This document shows, in pieces, positions 43,172 to 51,413 of a DNA stretch of 64,000 nucleotides. Source of the stretch: Janthinobacterium sp. 64 (GTDB lineage Bacteria; Pseudomonadota; Gammaproteobacteria; Burkholderiales; Burkholderiaceae_D); NCBI RefSeq assembly GCF_002813325.1, contig NZ_PHUG01000001.1:1116001-1180000 (forward strand). Direction: 5' to 3'. Below the pieces are notes generated by a model. The model did no database searches and was not told the origin of the DNA. It saw nothing but the letters and a program-made list of their open reading frames with translations. Position 1 is the stretch's first letter. Each line of letters opens with the position of its first letter. A program made the translations under genes and the position numbers.

Positions 43172-43721
43172 CTAGTAATCTCCGGCAAGCTTGCCCGCCT
43201 GCGCCACGGCATCGTGCGGATGCAGGCTTTCCATATGCCGTACGGTAACACGCGCCTGCGCATGATGTTGCGCCAGCGCCGCCTGCACGCGGCGGGCCGC
43301 GTCTTCCACATACATCAGGTTAGCACCATTCAAGCGCGCGAACGCCTGCTCGTCGGCCCGTTTCACGGCCGTTGCAGCGGCGTGGCCAGGCTGGCGTGTT
43401 CCTGCAGCCAGTCGCACGCGGCCGCGCCGTCGATGCCGCCCGCGCCGCAAACGCGTCGGCCAGCAATTGACGCGGCTGCGCGGCGGCAAACGCATCGAGC
43501 AGCAGATACAGCCGCGGCATGTGCATGCCCTTGACTGTCGGATCGGGCAAGTCCACCTGCACATCGGCCCAGGCATGCACTTGCTGTGCCTGCCCGCCCT
43601 CTTCCAGCCACACGGGCAAGGCGATGCCCTGCATGCCCACCCATTCCAATGGCAAGGGGTGGCCCAGATGGGGGCCGGCCGCCACGTCAGGCAGGGGTGA
43701 GGCAATCGAATCACGCTTCAT
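43172..43721 (-). pseudogene. folE2: GTP cyclohydrolase FolE2, internally deleted and frameshifted
   Basis: The N-terminus is clearly FolE2 ([34 protein letters not shown]), as is the C-terminus ([34 protein letters not shown]), but they lie in different frames. The family has about 270 residues; only ~180 codons remain. A middle remnant in a third frame, [16 protein letters not shown], matches the family's WL..ATPHAQR region. The central catalytic part, including the STCPCS cysteine segment, is gone. FolE2 starts folate synthesis, so another GTP cyclohydrolase must exist elsewhere. Confidence 0.82.
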
Positions 43722-43756
43722 GGTGATGGCTTCATATAATGAGAGATGCCAACAGA

Positions 43757-44419
43757 TCAGCTGGCCTTGCGAAACGTCAGATTGATGCGCTGCGCGCCCA
43801 GCAGCGCGTGTTCGCCCTCCTTCAGCGGCGCCACACCGTGGAAGCGCAGGCGGTCGGCGCCGCCCCACACCACCACGTCGCCATGCAGCAAAGGAATGCG
43901 GGCCGCCTTGTCGGCCCGCTCGGCGCCGCCGAACAGGAAGGTGGCGGGCAAACCGAGCGAGACGGAGACGATGGGCGCGGTAAAATCGCATTCGTCGCGG
44001 TCCTGGTGCAGGGCCATGCGCGCGCCGGGCGCATAACGGTTGACCAGGCAGGCGTCGGGCATGAAGCCCGGATAGCCGGCCGCCAGCGCCGCCTGCTGCG
44101 CCAGGCGCAGGAACACGGGCGGCATCGGCGGCCAGGGGCGGCCGCTGGCCGGATCGAGACGCGCATAGCGGTAGCCGCGCCCATCCGTGATCCAGCCCTG
44201 GGCGCCGCAATTGCTCATGGCAACAGACATGCGCAAGCCGCCCGGCGTGGCCATGTGGCGCAGGGGCGCCGCCAGCACGATGGCGTCCAGCGCTGGCAGC
44301 ACCTCGTCCACATACGGCAGCGCGAAAGCGCGCAGCAGGAGCGACGCGGACGCGCCCGGCACCAGCGGCGCGGGAGCGGCCGGCGCCTGGTCTTCATCAG
44401 CAAACAGAGGCAGGTTCAT
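43757..44419 (-). CDS. alkB: AlkB-type alpha-ketoglutarate-dependent dioxygenase (DNA repair)
   Basis: 220 residues. The iron-binding HxD (ALHQDRDE) and later HGVAP histidine, the 2-oxoglutarate arginine in RINLTFR, and the substrate segment AMSNCGAQGWITDGRGYRY match E. coli AlkB, which removes methyl groups from 1-methyladenine and 3-methylcytosine in DNA and RNA. No ada gene is adjacent. It is 35 bases upstream of the folE2 remnant on the same strand. Confidence 0.93.
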   Translation of the reverse strand: MNLPLFADEDQAPAAPAPLVPGASASLLLRAFALPYVDEVLPALDAIVLAAPLRHMATPGGLRMSVAMSNCGAQGWITDGRGYRYARLDPASGRPWPPMPPVFLRLAQQAALAAGYPGFMPDACLVNRYAPGARMALHQDRDECDFTAPIVSVSLGLPATFLFGGAERADKAARIPLLHGDVVVWGGADRLRFHGVAPLKEGEHALLGAQRINLTFRKAS

Positions 44420-44513
44420 GGCGCCTATTGTAGGCGCGGCACGGAAAAAGCGCGCGCGGCTGCTCCATGGTGCGCTACAGTAGCGTTTCCAGCCACTCCC
44501 CGACTACCTGACG

Positions 44514-44987
44514 ATGGATCATTACGCCGATTTGCTGCAAACACTCGCGCAGCAGGAAGAAACCCTGCAATTCGAACGCTTCGACAACGACGCCGCGCTG
44601 GCCGTGGGCCTGTGGATCGTCGAGGAAGTGCGCAAGCGGGGCAAGGCCGTCACCGTCAACATCACGCGCAACGGCCAGGTCCTGTTCCACCACGCCATGA
44701 CGGGCGCCACGGCGGACCAGGCGGACTGGATACGCCGCAAGAACCAGACGGTGCAGCGCTTTTGCCGCAGCTCCTACTACATGGGCATCTCGTATAAAAG
44801 CCGCGGCAGCACCTTCGAAGACGTGAAATACCTCGACGACATCGAGTATGCGGGCCACGGCGGCGCGTTCCCGTTGCTGATACGCGGCGTGGGAATGGTC
44901 GGCACGGTGAGCGTTTCCGGCCTGGCGCAGGCCGACGACCACGCGCTGGTGGTGGCGGCGCTGCAGGCGCAGCTGGACGCGCACTGA
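44514..44987 (+). CDS. UPF0303 / HbpS-like haem-degrading-domain protein
   Basis: 157 residues. The GlcG/HbpS fold is recognisable by WIVEEVRKRGKAVTVNITRN, VQRFCRSSYYMGI, KYLDDIEYAGHGGAFPLLI and GTVSVSGLAQADDHALV. UPF0303 members are small cytosolic proteins of unclear role, some haem-binding. ATG 44514 has only a weak ribosome site. Single gene, divergent from alkB. Confidence 0.85.
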   Translation: MDHYADLLQTLAQQEETLQFERFDNDAALAVGLWIVEEVRKRGKAVTVNITRNGQVLFHHAMTGATADQADWIRRKNQTVQRFCRSSYYMGISYKSRGSTFEDVKYLDDIEYAGHGGAFPLLIRGVGMVGTVSVSGLAQADDHALVVAALQAQLDAH

Positions 44988-45028
44988 GGCCTCGCAGGCG
45001 CCATCGGCGCCGGCTACCGGGACAGGTT

Positions 45029-45766
45029 CTAAATGCGCTGGCCGCCGTCGATGGGAATTTCCGCGCCCGTGATGTACGAGGCGCGCTCGCTGCACAGGAA
45101 CTCCACCAAATCGGCCACTTCGGCCGTCGTGCCCAGGCGGCGCAGGGGAATTTGCGTGTCGACGATGTGCGAGGTGCCGGGCGACAGAATCGCCGTGTCG
45201 ATCTCGCCCGGCGCAATCGCATTGACGCGCACGTTCAGCGGCGCCATGTCGTTGGCCATTTCGCGCGTCAGCGACGCCAGCGCCGCCTTCGAACTGGCGT
45301 AGGCGGAACCGGCAAACGGGTGCACACGGTAGCCGGCGATCGAGCACAGGTTCACCACGGCACCGTGCGCATTCGACAATTCCTGCGCGAAGCCGCGCGT
45401 CAGCGCCAGCGGCGCAAAAAAGTTGGTGTTGTACATTTCCTGCCACGTCTGCATGTCGGTGGTCAGCGAATTGACGCGCGAGCCGCCCGGCCCCTTCGGC
45501 GACACGCCCGCATTGTTCACCAGCGCGTGCAATTTGGCGTCGCCCAGCATGGGGCGCAGCGTATCGACCATCTGCCCGATCTGGCTCAGGTCCGACAGAT
45601 CCATGCACACATGCGTGTTGTGCTCCTGGCTGCGGGGACAGCCGCCGGGAATCGGGCTGCGCGAGACGGTGATGACCCGCCAGCCCAGACTGCGGAAGCG
45701 TTCCGCCACGGCGTGGCCGATGCCGCGGCTGGCGCCCGTGACGATGGCGGTTTTTTGTTCACTCAT
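45029..45766 (-). CDS. Short-chain dehydrogenase/reductase
   Basis: 245 residues. Cofactor motif VTGASRGIG, LVNNAGVS, and YASSK as the catalytic Tyr-x3-Lys pair; ends VTGAEIPIDGGQRI. ATG 45766 lies 8 bases inside the end of the GntR gene, so the two are co-transcribed, with the regulator first. It probably acts on a hydroxy or oxo acid controlled by that regulator's ligand; not further defined. Confidence 0.87.
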   Translation of the reverse strand: MSEQKTAIVTGASRGIGHAVAERFRSLGWRVITVSRSPIPGGCPRSQEHNTHVCMDLSDLSQIGQMVDTLRPMLGDAKLHALVNNAGVSPKGPGGSRVNSLTTDMQTWQEMYNTNFFAPLALTRGFAQELSNAHGAVVNLCSIAGYRVHPFAGSAYASSKAALASLTREMANDMAPLNVRVNAIAPGEIDTAILSPGTSHIVDTQIPLRRLGTTAEVADLVEFLCSERASYITGAEIPIDGGQRI

Positions 45767-46481
45767 GTTCCTGTTCTTCCTTGCTCTGTTCTTGTCCGGT
45801 TGTGCCGGCGTGGAGGCGCTCCTGGCGCATGACATAGGCCAGCATCTGCGTGCCGCCGTCGAGGATGTCCTGTTCGATGGCGCGCCGCGCGGCCGCACCG
45901 TCGCGCTGGCGCAGCGCGCTGATGATGGCGTGGTGGTGGCCGACCCGCATGTCGGGCGAAAAGCTGGCGTAGCCGGCGGCGATCAGCGGCGCCGTCTGCA
46001 TCCACAGGTGGTCGACGAAGCGTTTCAAGGTCGGCATGCCGGCCGCCTGCGCCAGCCCCAGGTGAAACGCCTGGTTGCATTGCAGGGCCGCCGCCAGGTC
46101 GTGCCGCGCAATCGCCTCTTCATTGGCCTGCAGCAGGCGCTCCAGGTCGGCCAAGGTGGCGTCGTCGATGCGCTGCGCCGCCTCGAACGCGCCCAGCCCT
46201 TCCAGTTCCAGGCGCAGCGCGCGGATTTCCAGGTAGCGCGCCACGCTGAGCACGGGCACGCGGAAGTCACGGGGCGAGCGCAGCACCAGCGCCTCTTCCT
46301 GCACCAGCTGCAGCATGGCGTCGCGCACGGGCGTGACGCTGGTGCCCAGCTGCAGCGCCAGTTCGCGGATGCGCAGCCGGTCATTCGGCTGGAAGCGCCC
46401 GGCCGCCAGCGCGTCGCGCAGCATCGCGTACACGGACTTGCCCAGATTGACGTGCACCAGACTGTCCAGTTGATGGTTCAT
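45759..46481 (-). CDS. GntR-family regulator, FCD (FadR-type) subfamily
   Basis: 240 residues. The winged HTH (RLRIRELALQLGTSVTPVRDAM) is at about 33-55; an all-helical FCD ligand domain follows (metal-type histidines in HLGLAQAAGM and GHHHAIISAL). It overlaps the SDR gene by 8 bases. ATG 46481 is used; its promoter has a perfect 14-base palindrome of the FadR/VanR style 24-37 bases upstream, indicating autoregulation. Confidence 0.88.
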   Translation of the reverse strand: MNHQLDSLVHVNLGKSVYAMLRDALAAGRFQPNDRLRIRELALQLGTSVTPVRDAMLQLVQEEALVLRSPRDFRVPVLSVARYLEIRALRLELEGLGAFEAAQRIDDATLADLERLLQANEEAIARHDLAAALQCNQAFHLGLAQAAGMPTLKRFVDHLWMQTAPLIAAGYASFSPDMRVGHHHAIISALRQRDGAAARRAIEQDILDGGTQMLAYVMRQERLHAGTTGQEQSKEEQEHE

Positions 46482-46504
46482 GCGTGTTCTTGATCTTTTG
46501 AAAT

Positions 46505-46518
46505 TATGATGCATCATA
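46505..46518. promoter_or_regulatory. Predicted GntR operator
   Basis: Perfect palindrome TATGATGCATCATA, extended by further A/T pairs, in the 135-base gap between the GntR gene and the divergent thioesterase gene. FCD-type GntR proteins bind short palindromes of this kind. Confidence 0.65.
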
Positions 46519-46616
46519 CATCAAGAAGAAAAACAGTGTTTTTCCAGACGTGCGCCGCAGGCAGCAAACGCCGCCAGCACGTACAATCAGCCGCCACCGT
46601 ATTAAAAGGAATGCAC

Positions 46617-47069
46617 TTGAACTGGGATTATCCGCACGCCCACACCCTGCCCGTCACGCCGGAACCAGGCGACATCGACGGCTTGCAGCACACCAACAAC
46701 GCCGTGTATGTGCGCTGGTGCGAGCATATCGCCTGGCACCATTCGGCCAGCCTGGGGCTGGACCTGGACGATTACCGGCGCCTGGACCGGGCCATGGCAA
46801 TCCGCCGCGGCGAATACGACTACCTGCTGCCAACGCGGGCCGGCGAAACGCTGACCCTGGCCACCTGGCTGTGCGCCAGCGACGGCCGCTCCAGCATGGG
46901 ACGGCGCTTCCAGCTGGTGCGCGATAGCGACGGCGCCACCGTCGTGCGCGGACGCTGGGAATTGATCTGCATCGAATTGAGCAGCGGCCGCGCGCGCCGC
47001 CTGCCACCGGAATTCCTGGCCGTGTACGAACCGGCCATCGTGGCGGCGCACCAACCGGTGCAGGTTTAG
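46617..47069 (+). CDS. Acyl-CoA thioesterase, hot-dog fold (YbgC/4HBT-like)
   Basis: 150 residues from TTG 46617, which follows AAGGA by 6 bases; ATG 46611 would abut that site. The 4HBT motif DIDGLQHTNNAVYVRWCEHI contains the catalytic aspartate-type position, with WELICIELSSGRARRLP near the C-terminus. It hydrolyses acyl-CoA thioesters in the cytosol; substrate range unknown. Its stop overlaps the convergent YoaK-like gene by 4 bases. Confidence 0.83.
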   Translation: MNWDYPHAHTLPVTPEPGDIDGLQHTNNAVYVRWCEHIAWHHSASLGLDLDDYRRLDRAMAIRRGEYDYLLPTRAGETLTLATWLCASDGRSSMGRRFQLVRDSDGATVVRGRWELICIELSSGRARRLPPEFLAVYEPAIVAAHQPVQV

Positions 47070-47749
47070 CTGGCCAGGCGCGCCGGCTCCAGCGCGATCA
47101 GCACCAGCAAAATGGCCAGCGGCACGGCCAGCGCGGCAAAGCCCACGGCCAGGTAGGCAAAAGCGGCCAGAATGGCGCCCGCGGCAAAGCCCAGCAAGGG
47201 CCAGAAGAATTTCACGCAGCGTTCGCGCGTGGCGCCATCGGCCGCGCCGCGCAGCACGTCGACCGTGTCGATGACGACTTGCGTGACATTGCCGGTCATC
47301 ATGGACGTGGGCGCCAGGTGCGCCAGCAGCAGGCGGCTGATGGCGCTGTGCGCGCCCATGGCGGCCGCGCCGAACAGGCCGGCCGCCATCGCCAGCGCGC
47401 CCGGTTCCGCCGCCAGCGGTTCGGCCAGCACGCCACACACCATGAAACCGAGCAGCAGCGCCAGCTCCAGCAGCAGCGCCAGGCGCAGCGCCGGTCCGCC
47501 GCGGCGCTCGACCGCCACCGTCAACAGCCGCGCCGCCGCCACGCCCACGATAAACGCGGGGAACGCCAGCAGCTTGAGGGCGATCGAGGCATGCGTGGCA
47601 TTGGCCAGCGCCGCGCCGATCAGCACGAAGTTGCCCGTCACATGGGCTGTGAACAGGCCGAACAGGGCGACAAAGCCCAGGGTATCGACATAGCCGGCCA
47701 AAAAGCCCAGACTGATGCCTTGCAAACGGCTGCGCTGCGCAAGATTCAT
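47066..47749 (-). CDS. YoaK-family (DUF1275) membrane protein
   Basis: 227 residues with six to seven hydrophobic helices. Family segments: GFLAGYVDTLGFVALFGLFT, HVTGNFVLIGAA and MMTGNVTQVVIDTVD, all typical of DUF1275. AAGGAG precedes the start. Role unknown; possibly a small-molecule transporter. Confidence 0.87.
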   Translation of the reverse strand: MNLAQRSRLQGISLGFLAGYVDTLGFVALFGLFTAHVTGNFVLIGAALANATHASIALKLLAFPAFIVGVAAARLLTVAVERRGGPALRLALLLELALLLGFMVCGVLAEPLAAEPGALAMAAGLFGAAAMGAHSAISRLLLAHLAPTSMMTGNVTQVVIDTVDVLRGAADGATRERCVKFFWPLLGFAAGAILAAFAYLAVGFAALAVPLAILLVLIALEPARLAS

Positions 47750-47938
47750 ACACACTCCTTGAAATTGGCCATCATGATACCGTGCCGCCATCGCCCACGG
47801 CAGCGGTTTTGCGCGCCGTTCGGCGAAGATGCGAGGCTTTTCCTGCGCCTGCGCAGTGCAACATGCATTTCGCTCCTGCTTTGCGCGCCCATGCTTTAGA
47901 ATCAGCGACCTCAGCCCCGTAAAAACAGGATAAAACAT

Positions 47939-49303
47939 ATGACGGCAGTCGGGAATACCGAACCACAAGAGCTCAAGCGCGGTCTGAAAAGCCGCCACAT
48001 CCAGCTCATCGCCCTGGGCGGCGCCATCGGCACCGGCCTGTTTCTGGGCATCGCGCAAACCATCAAGATGGCCGGCCCTTCCGTGCTGCTGGGCTATGGC
48101 ATCGCCGGCGTGATCGCCTTTTTGATCATGCGCCAGCTGGGAGAAATGGTGGTCGACGAACCCGTCGCCGGCTCCTTCAGCTACTTCGCCGACAAATACT
48201 GCGGCCACCTGCCCGGCTTCCTGTCGGGCTGGAATTACTGGGTACTGTATGTACTCGTCAGCATGGCCGAGCTGACTGCCGTCGGCATCTACGTGCAGTA
48301 CTGGTGGCCGGACGTGCCCACCTGGGTCTCGGCGCTGATCTTCTTTTGCGCCATCAACGCCATCAGCCTGCTCAACGTGAAGGCGTTTGGCGAAATGGAA
48401 TTCTGGTTCGCCCTGATCAAGGTGGTCGCCATCATCGGCATGATCGTCTTCGGCGCCTGGCTGCTCGCGTCTGGCGACGCCGGTCCGCAAGCGTCGGTGG
48501 CCAACCTGTGGCAGCACGGCGGCTTCTTCCCGAATGGCTGGCAGGGTCTGGTGATGGCCATGGCCGTCATCATGTTTTCGTTCGGCGGCCTGGAACTGGT
48601 GGGCATCACGGCGGCCGAGGCGGACGACCCGAGCACGACGATTCCGCGCGCCACCAACCAGGCCATCTACCGCATCCTGATCTTTTACATCGGCGCGCTG
48701 GGCATTTTGTTGTCGCTGTACCCGTGGCAAAACGTCGTCACCGGCGGCAGCCCCTTCGTGCTGATCTTCCATGCGCTCGACAGCAACCTGGTGGCCACGG
48801 CCCTGAACGTGGTGGTGCTGACGGCCGCCCTGTCCGTGTATAACAGCGGCGTGTACTGCAACACGCGCATGCTGTTCGGCCTGGCCAAACAGGGCAATGC
48901 CCCGCGCGCCCTGCTGCACCTGAACCGCCGTGGCGTGCCGCTCGTCGCGCTGGGCGTGTCGGCCCTGGCGACGGGCGCCTGCGTGGTGGTCAATTACTTC
49001 ATGCCGGGCGAAGCATTCGAAGTGCTGATGGGACTGGTGGTCTCGGCGCTGATCATCAACTGGGCCATGATCAGCTGGATCCATTTGCGCTTCCGCGCGC
49101 AAAAGAAGGCCGAGGGCAAGACGACCTTGTTCCAGAGCCTGGGCTACCCGTTCACCAACTACCTGTGCCTGGTCTTCCTGGCCGGCATCCTGGTGATCAT
49201 GTACCTGACGCCGGGCCTGCGCATCTCCGTCTACCTGATCCCCGTCTGGCTCGCTGCGCTGGGCGTCGGTTACTGGATCAAGCAAAGCAAGGCCAAGGCC
49301 TGA
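47939..49303 (+). CDS. aroP: Aromatic amino acid permease (AroP/PheP type, APC family)
   Basis: 454 residues, 12 helices. It tracks E. coli AroP closely along its length: LKRGLKSRHIQLIALGGAIG, MRQLGEMVVDEPVAGSFSYF, FSFGGLELVGITAAEADDPS and LTAALSVYNSGVYCNTRMLF. It should import Phe, Tyr or Trp with H+. PheP specificity is an alternative. A strong terminator follows. Confidence 0.9.
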   Translation: MTAVGNTEPQELKRGLKSRHIQLIALGGAIGTGLFLGIAQTIKMAGPSVLLGYGIAGVIAFLIMRQLGEMVVDEPVAGSFSYFADKYCGHLPGFLSGWNYWVLYVLVSMAELTAVGIYVQYWWPDVPTWVSALIFFCAINAISLLNVKAFGEMEFWFALIKVVAIIGMIVFGAWLLASGDAGPQASVANLWQHGGFFPNGWQGLVMAMAVIMFSFGGLELVGITAAEADDPSTTIPRATNQAIYRILIFYIGALGILLSLYPWQNVVTGGSPFVLIFHALDSNLVATALNVVVLTAALSVYNSGVYCNTRMLFGLAKQGNAPRALLHLNRRGVPLVALGVSALATGACVVVNYFMPGEAFEVLMGLVVSALIINWAMISWIHLRFRAQKKAEGKTTLFQSLGYPFTNYLCLVFLAGILVIMYLTPGLRISVYLIPVWLAALGVGYWIKQSKAKA

Positions 49304-49324
49304 CGCGACAGCTTCACCAACGAA

Positions 49325-49360
49325 AAAGCCCGCCTTCTTGTATGAAGGCGGGCTTTTTTT
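49325..49360 (+). terminator. Rho-independent terminator of the amino acid permease gene
   Basis: Hairpin with 11-base perfect arms AGCCCGCCTTC / GAAGGCGGGCT, a 6-base loop and a run of T's, 23 bases after the stop. The A-run on the other side would let it also end transcription from the convergent gene at 49368. Confidence 0.9.
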
Positions 49361-49367
49361 CTGCACG

Positions 49368-50990
49368 CTAGGCGCCGGCCGCCCCCTTATTGGCTTCCTG
49401 CGCCTCGGATAGGGCGTCCCCCTGCCACGGGCTGATCCACAGGCCGGGATAGGATTGCAGCATGATGTCGTCGTTCAGTGTCAGCAAATCCTGTTTGTGC
49501 CGCTCGGCTCTTCCCTCGACAGTCTCGTCCGTAGTACCCGTCTTGTAAGGCAACAGCTGCGTGAGCAAGTCGCGCTGCACCGAATGCTGGGTCGGCGTGG
49601 TCGTGTCCGACTGCAGTTTGCCCATCACATAGGTCATGACCTGCGTGGACTGGGTGGCCGTCTGGCGCAGGCTCGCTTTGACCAGCTTGCCTTCCTTGTA
49701 GGCCAGTTGCGCATCGCTGCTGGCCGTGTCGTCGATCTGGTGGTAGGTGTAATTCTGCGATTCCGCCGCTTCCGTCAAGCGCAACGGCACGCCGGGGATC
49801 AAGGGCATGTGGAAGCTGGCGCTCAGCTTTGATTGCTGCTGCTGCTGGATCGAGCGCTCGTCCTGGCTGGCGCCGGCCAGGGTCGTCTGTTGCGACAGCT
49901 CATAGTTGAAGCCATCCGTTTCCGCCAGGCGCATGGAATTGCTCGATTTCGCCGTTTGCGACACCGAAGCGCTGAAGTCCGCCATGCCAGTCAGGATCGC
50001 CTTGTCCTCGGCTGCCAGGCGCCACTTGCCCGCTGCCGGTACGCCGCGCACATCCTGCGGCGCGGCGGCGTTGCTGTGCAAGGCGCCAAACGCATCCTTG
50101 AACATGGCCATCAGCGCGGGATCGCCATGCCCGCGCGACGCGGCCTGGCCGATCTGCTTCATATAACTGCTCATGGCCTTGGCTTGCTGTTCCTGGCTGC
50201 CCAGGGCATTGAGCTTGCTGGCATCGACCTTCACGTCCAGCGATCCGGCCACGCCCTTGAAGCTGACCTTGCGCTGCGCGCTGTCGGCCTGGAAGTCCAG
50301 CGTCTGCGTGCTTTGCGGCTCGGTGCGCACTTTCACTTCCGCGTGCAAGTTCACCGACGCCAGCACATTCTGGTCAAATTGCATCAGACCGCTCAGCTTG
50401 ATCTTCGGCTGGCCCTCCGCCATGCCATCGATGGCTTGCTGGAATGCTTCCGCCAAGCCGCCCAGCGCGCCGGCCTCGGCCTCGCTGAGTTCGCCGCTCG
50501 TGCTCATGCGCACGGCCAGGCCATCGTCCTGGCTATCGAGCGACAGCTTGACCTCCACGCCGCTCTTGGTGGTAATGCTGAGAGTGACCTTGTCTTCGCC
50601 ATTGCCGTGCAAGCTGGCCGCTTGCATGGCCCCGATGTCGCTATAGGTGTTGGGTTCCATGCGCGGCGGCGATTGCTGCACCGCCTGCGACACATTGCGC
50701 ACGCCCCCCTTGATCTGTTCCAGCAAGCTCGCGCCCAGGCCGGCGAAACGGCCGCCAACCGTCTGCGAAAAGAAGTTTTTCGTCATTTGTTCACTGACGC
50801 CATCGCGCAACGGGCTTTCCCATATCTTCGGCGACGGCGCCAGGTCCACGACGGCTTGCCTGGCCCCGATGGCAACGATGGTAGACGGGCCCGGCGCCGG
50901 AGACGGCGCGGCATCGGCCTTGTTGGCCGCGGCACTGAGCGCGCGGGACGGACTTGGATTCCAGCTCGGGATCGAGGAGACGGAGGTCAT
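49368..50990 (-). CDS. Large hydrophilic protein of unknown function, 540 residues
   Basis: No signal peptide or membrane helix. The N-terminal ~60 residues are Ala/Pro/Ser-rich and disordered in character. The middle is beta-rich with repeated amphipathic strands (VTLSITTKSGVEVKLSLDSQ, QTLDFQADSAQRKVSFKGV), then helical Gln-rich stretches (SIQQQQQSKLSASF), and the end is WISPWQGDALSEAQEAN. Codon use looks native, so it is a real host gene. It may be secreted by a non-Sec route or act as a structural or regulatory factor; no family was recognised. Confidence 0.7.
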   Translation of the reverse strand: MTSVSSIPSWNPSPSRALSAAANKADAAPSPAPGPSTIVAIGARQAVVDLAPSPKIWESPLRDGVSEQMTKNFFSQTVGGRFAGLGASLLEQIKGGVRNVSQAVQQSPPRMEPNTYSDIGAMQAASLHGNGEDKVTLSITTKSGVEVKLSLDSQDDGLAVRMSTSGELSEAEAGALGGLAEAFQQAIDGMAEGQPKIKLSGLMQFDQNVLASVNLHAEVKVRTEPQSTQTLDFQADSAQRKVSFKGVAGSLDVKVDASKLNALGSQEQQAKAMSSYMKQIGQAASRGHGDPALMAMFKDAFGALHSNAAAPQDVRGVPAAGKWRLAAEDKAILTGMADFSASVSQTAKSSNSMRLAETDGFNYELSQQTTLAGASQDERSIQQQQQSKLSASFHMPLIPGVPLRLTEAAESQNYTYHQIDDTASSDAQLAYKEGKLVKASLRQTATQSTQVMTYVMGKLQSDTTTPTQHSVQRDLLTQLLPYKTGTTDETVEGRAERHKQDLLTLNDDIMLQSYPGLWISPWQGDALSEAQEANKGAAGA

Positions 50991-51413
50991 GGGTCTTATG
51001 CCTTGCTAAACGAAGATCGGTGATTGAATAAAAGATGCATAACTTTCATTTTTTGATAACTATTTACATCTGAGCACGCCCAGGCTTTCACGGAGAAAGG
51101 AACGGGATGCATCTGAAACGCTAAGCAGACACAGCTATAACGACGCGAAAGGTGAAATCATGAGTGTAAAGTAGCATGAAAAATTTTCATTCTTGATACA
51201 AATCACGCTGCGCCGCCACGCCTGCGCCCGCGCGCGTTCGCCATCTAACTCAATCCGAACTGTTGCCTCAAGTAAATTTCTACTGTTGCTCAAATGCTGA
51301 AGGTGACTTTGTGTGATATTCCGCCTGCCCGCAATCACTATGATCGCTGGGTGCTTCACGATAAATCCGCATTAGCTGATGCGAAACGGCAAGCACAGCC
51401 TTAAGGAGGCAGC
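50991..51413. other. Intergenic region, 423 bases
   Basis: Divergent gap between the 540-residue protein and the chemoreceptor gene, AT-richer than average. No gene or RNA is seen. A near-palindrome ATGAAAAATTTTCAT lies at 51176-51190 and could be an operator. Promoters for both genes must lie here. Confidence 0.5.

Noticed and set aside
43320..44210. A 296-codon minus frame bridging alkB and the folE2 remnant
   Set aside because: Its first half is an out-of-frame reading of alkB; only the part after 43721 has meaning, as the FolE2 N-terminus.
47750..49366. N-terminal two-thirds of a 766-codon minus frame reaching from the YoaK gene across the permease
   Set aside because: It runs antisense through the AroP-like gene; the YoaK protein starts at 47749 with its own ribosome site.
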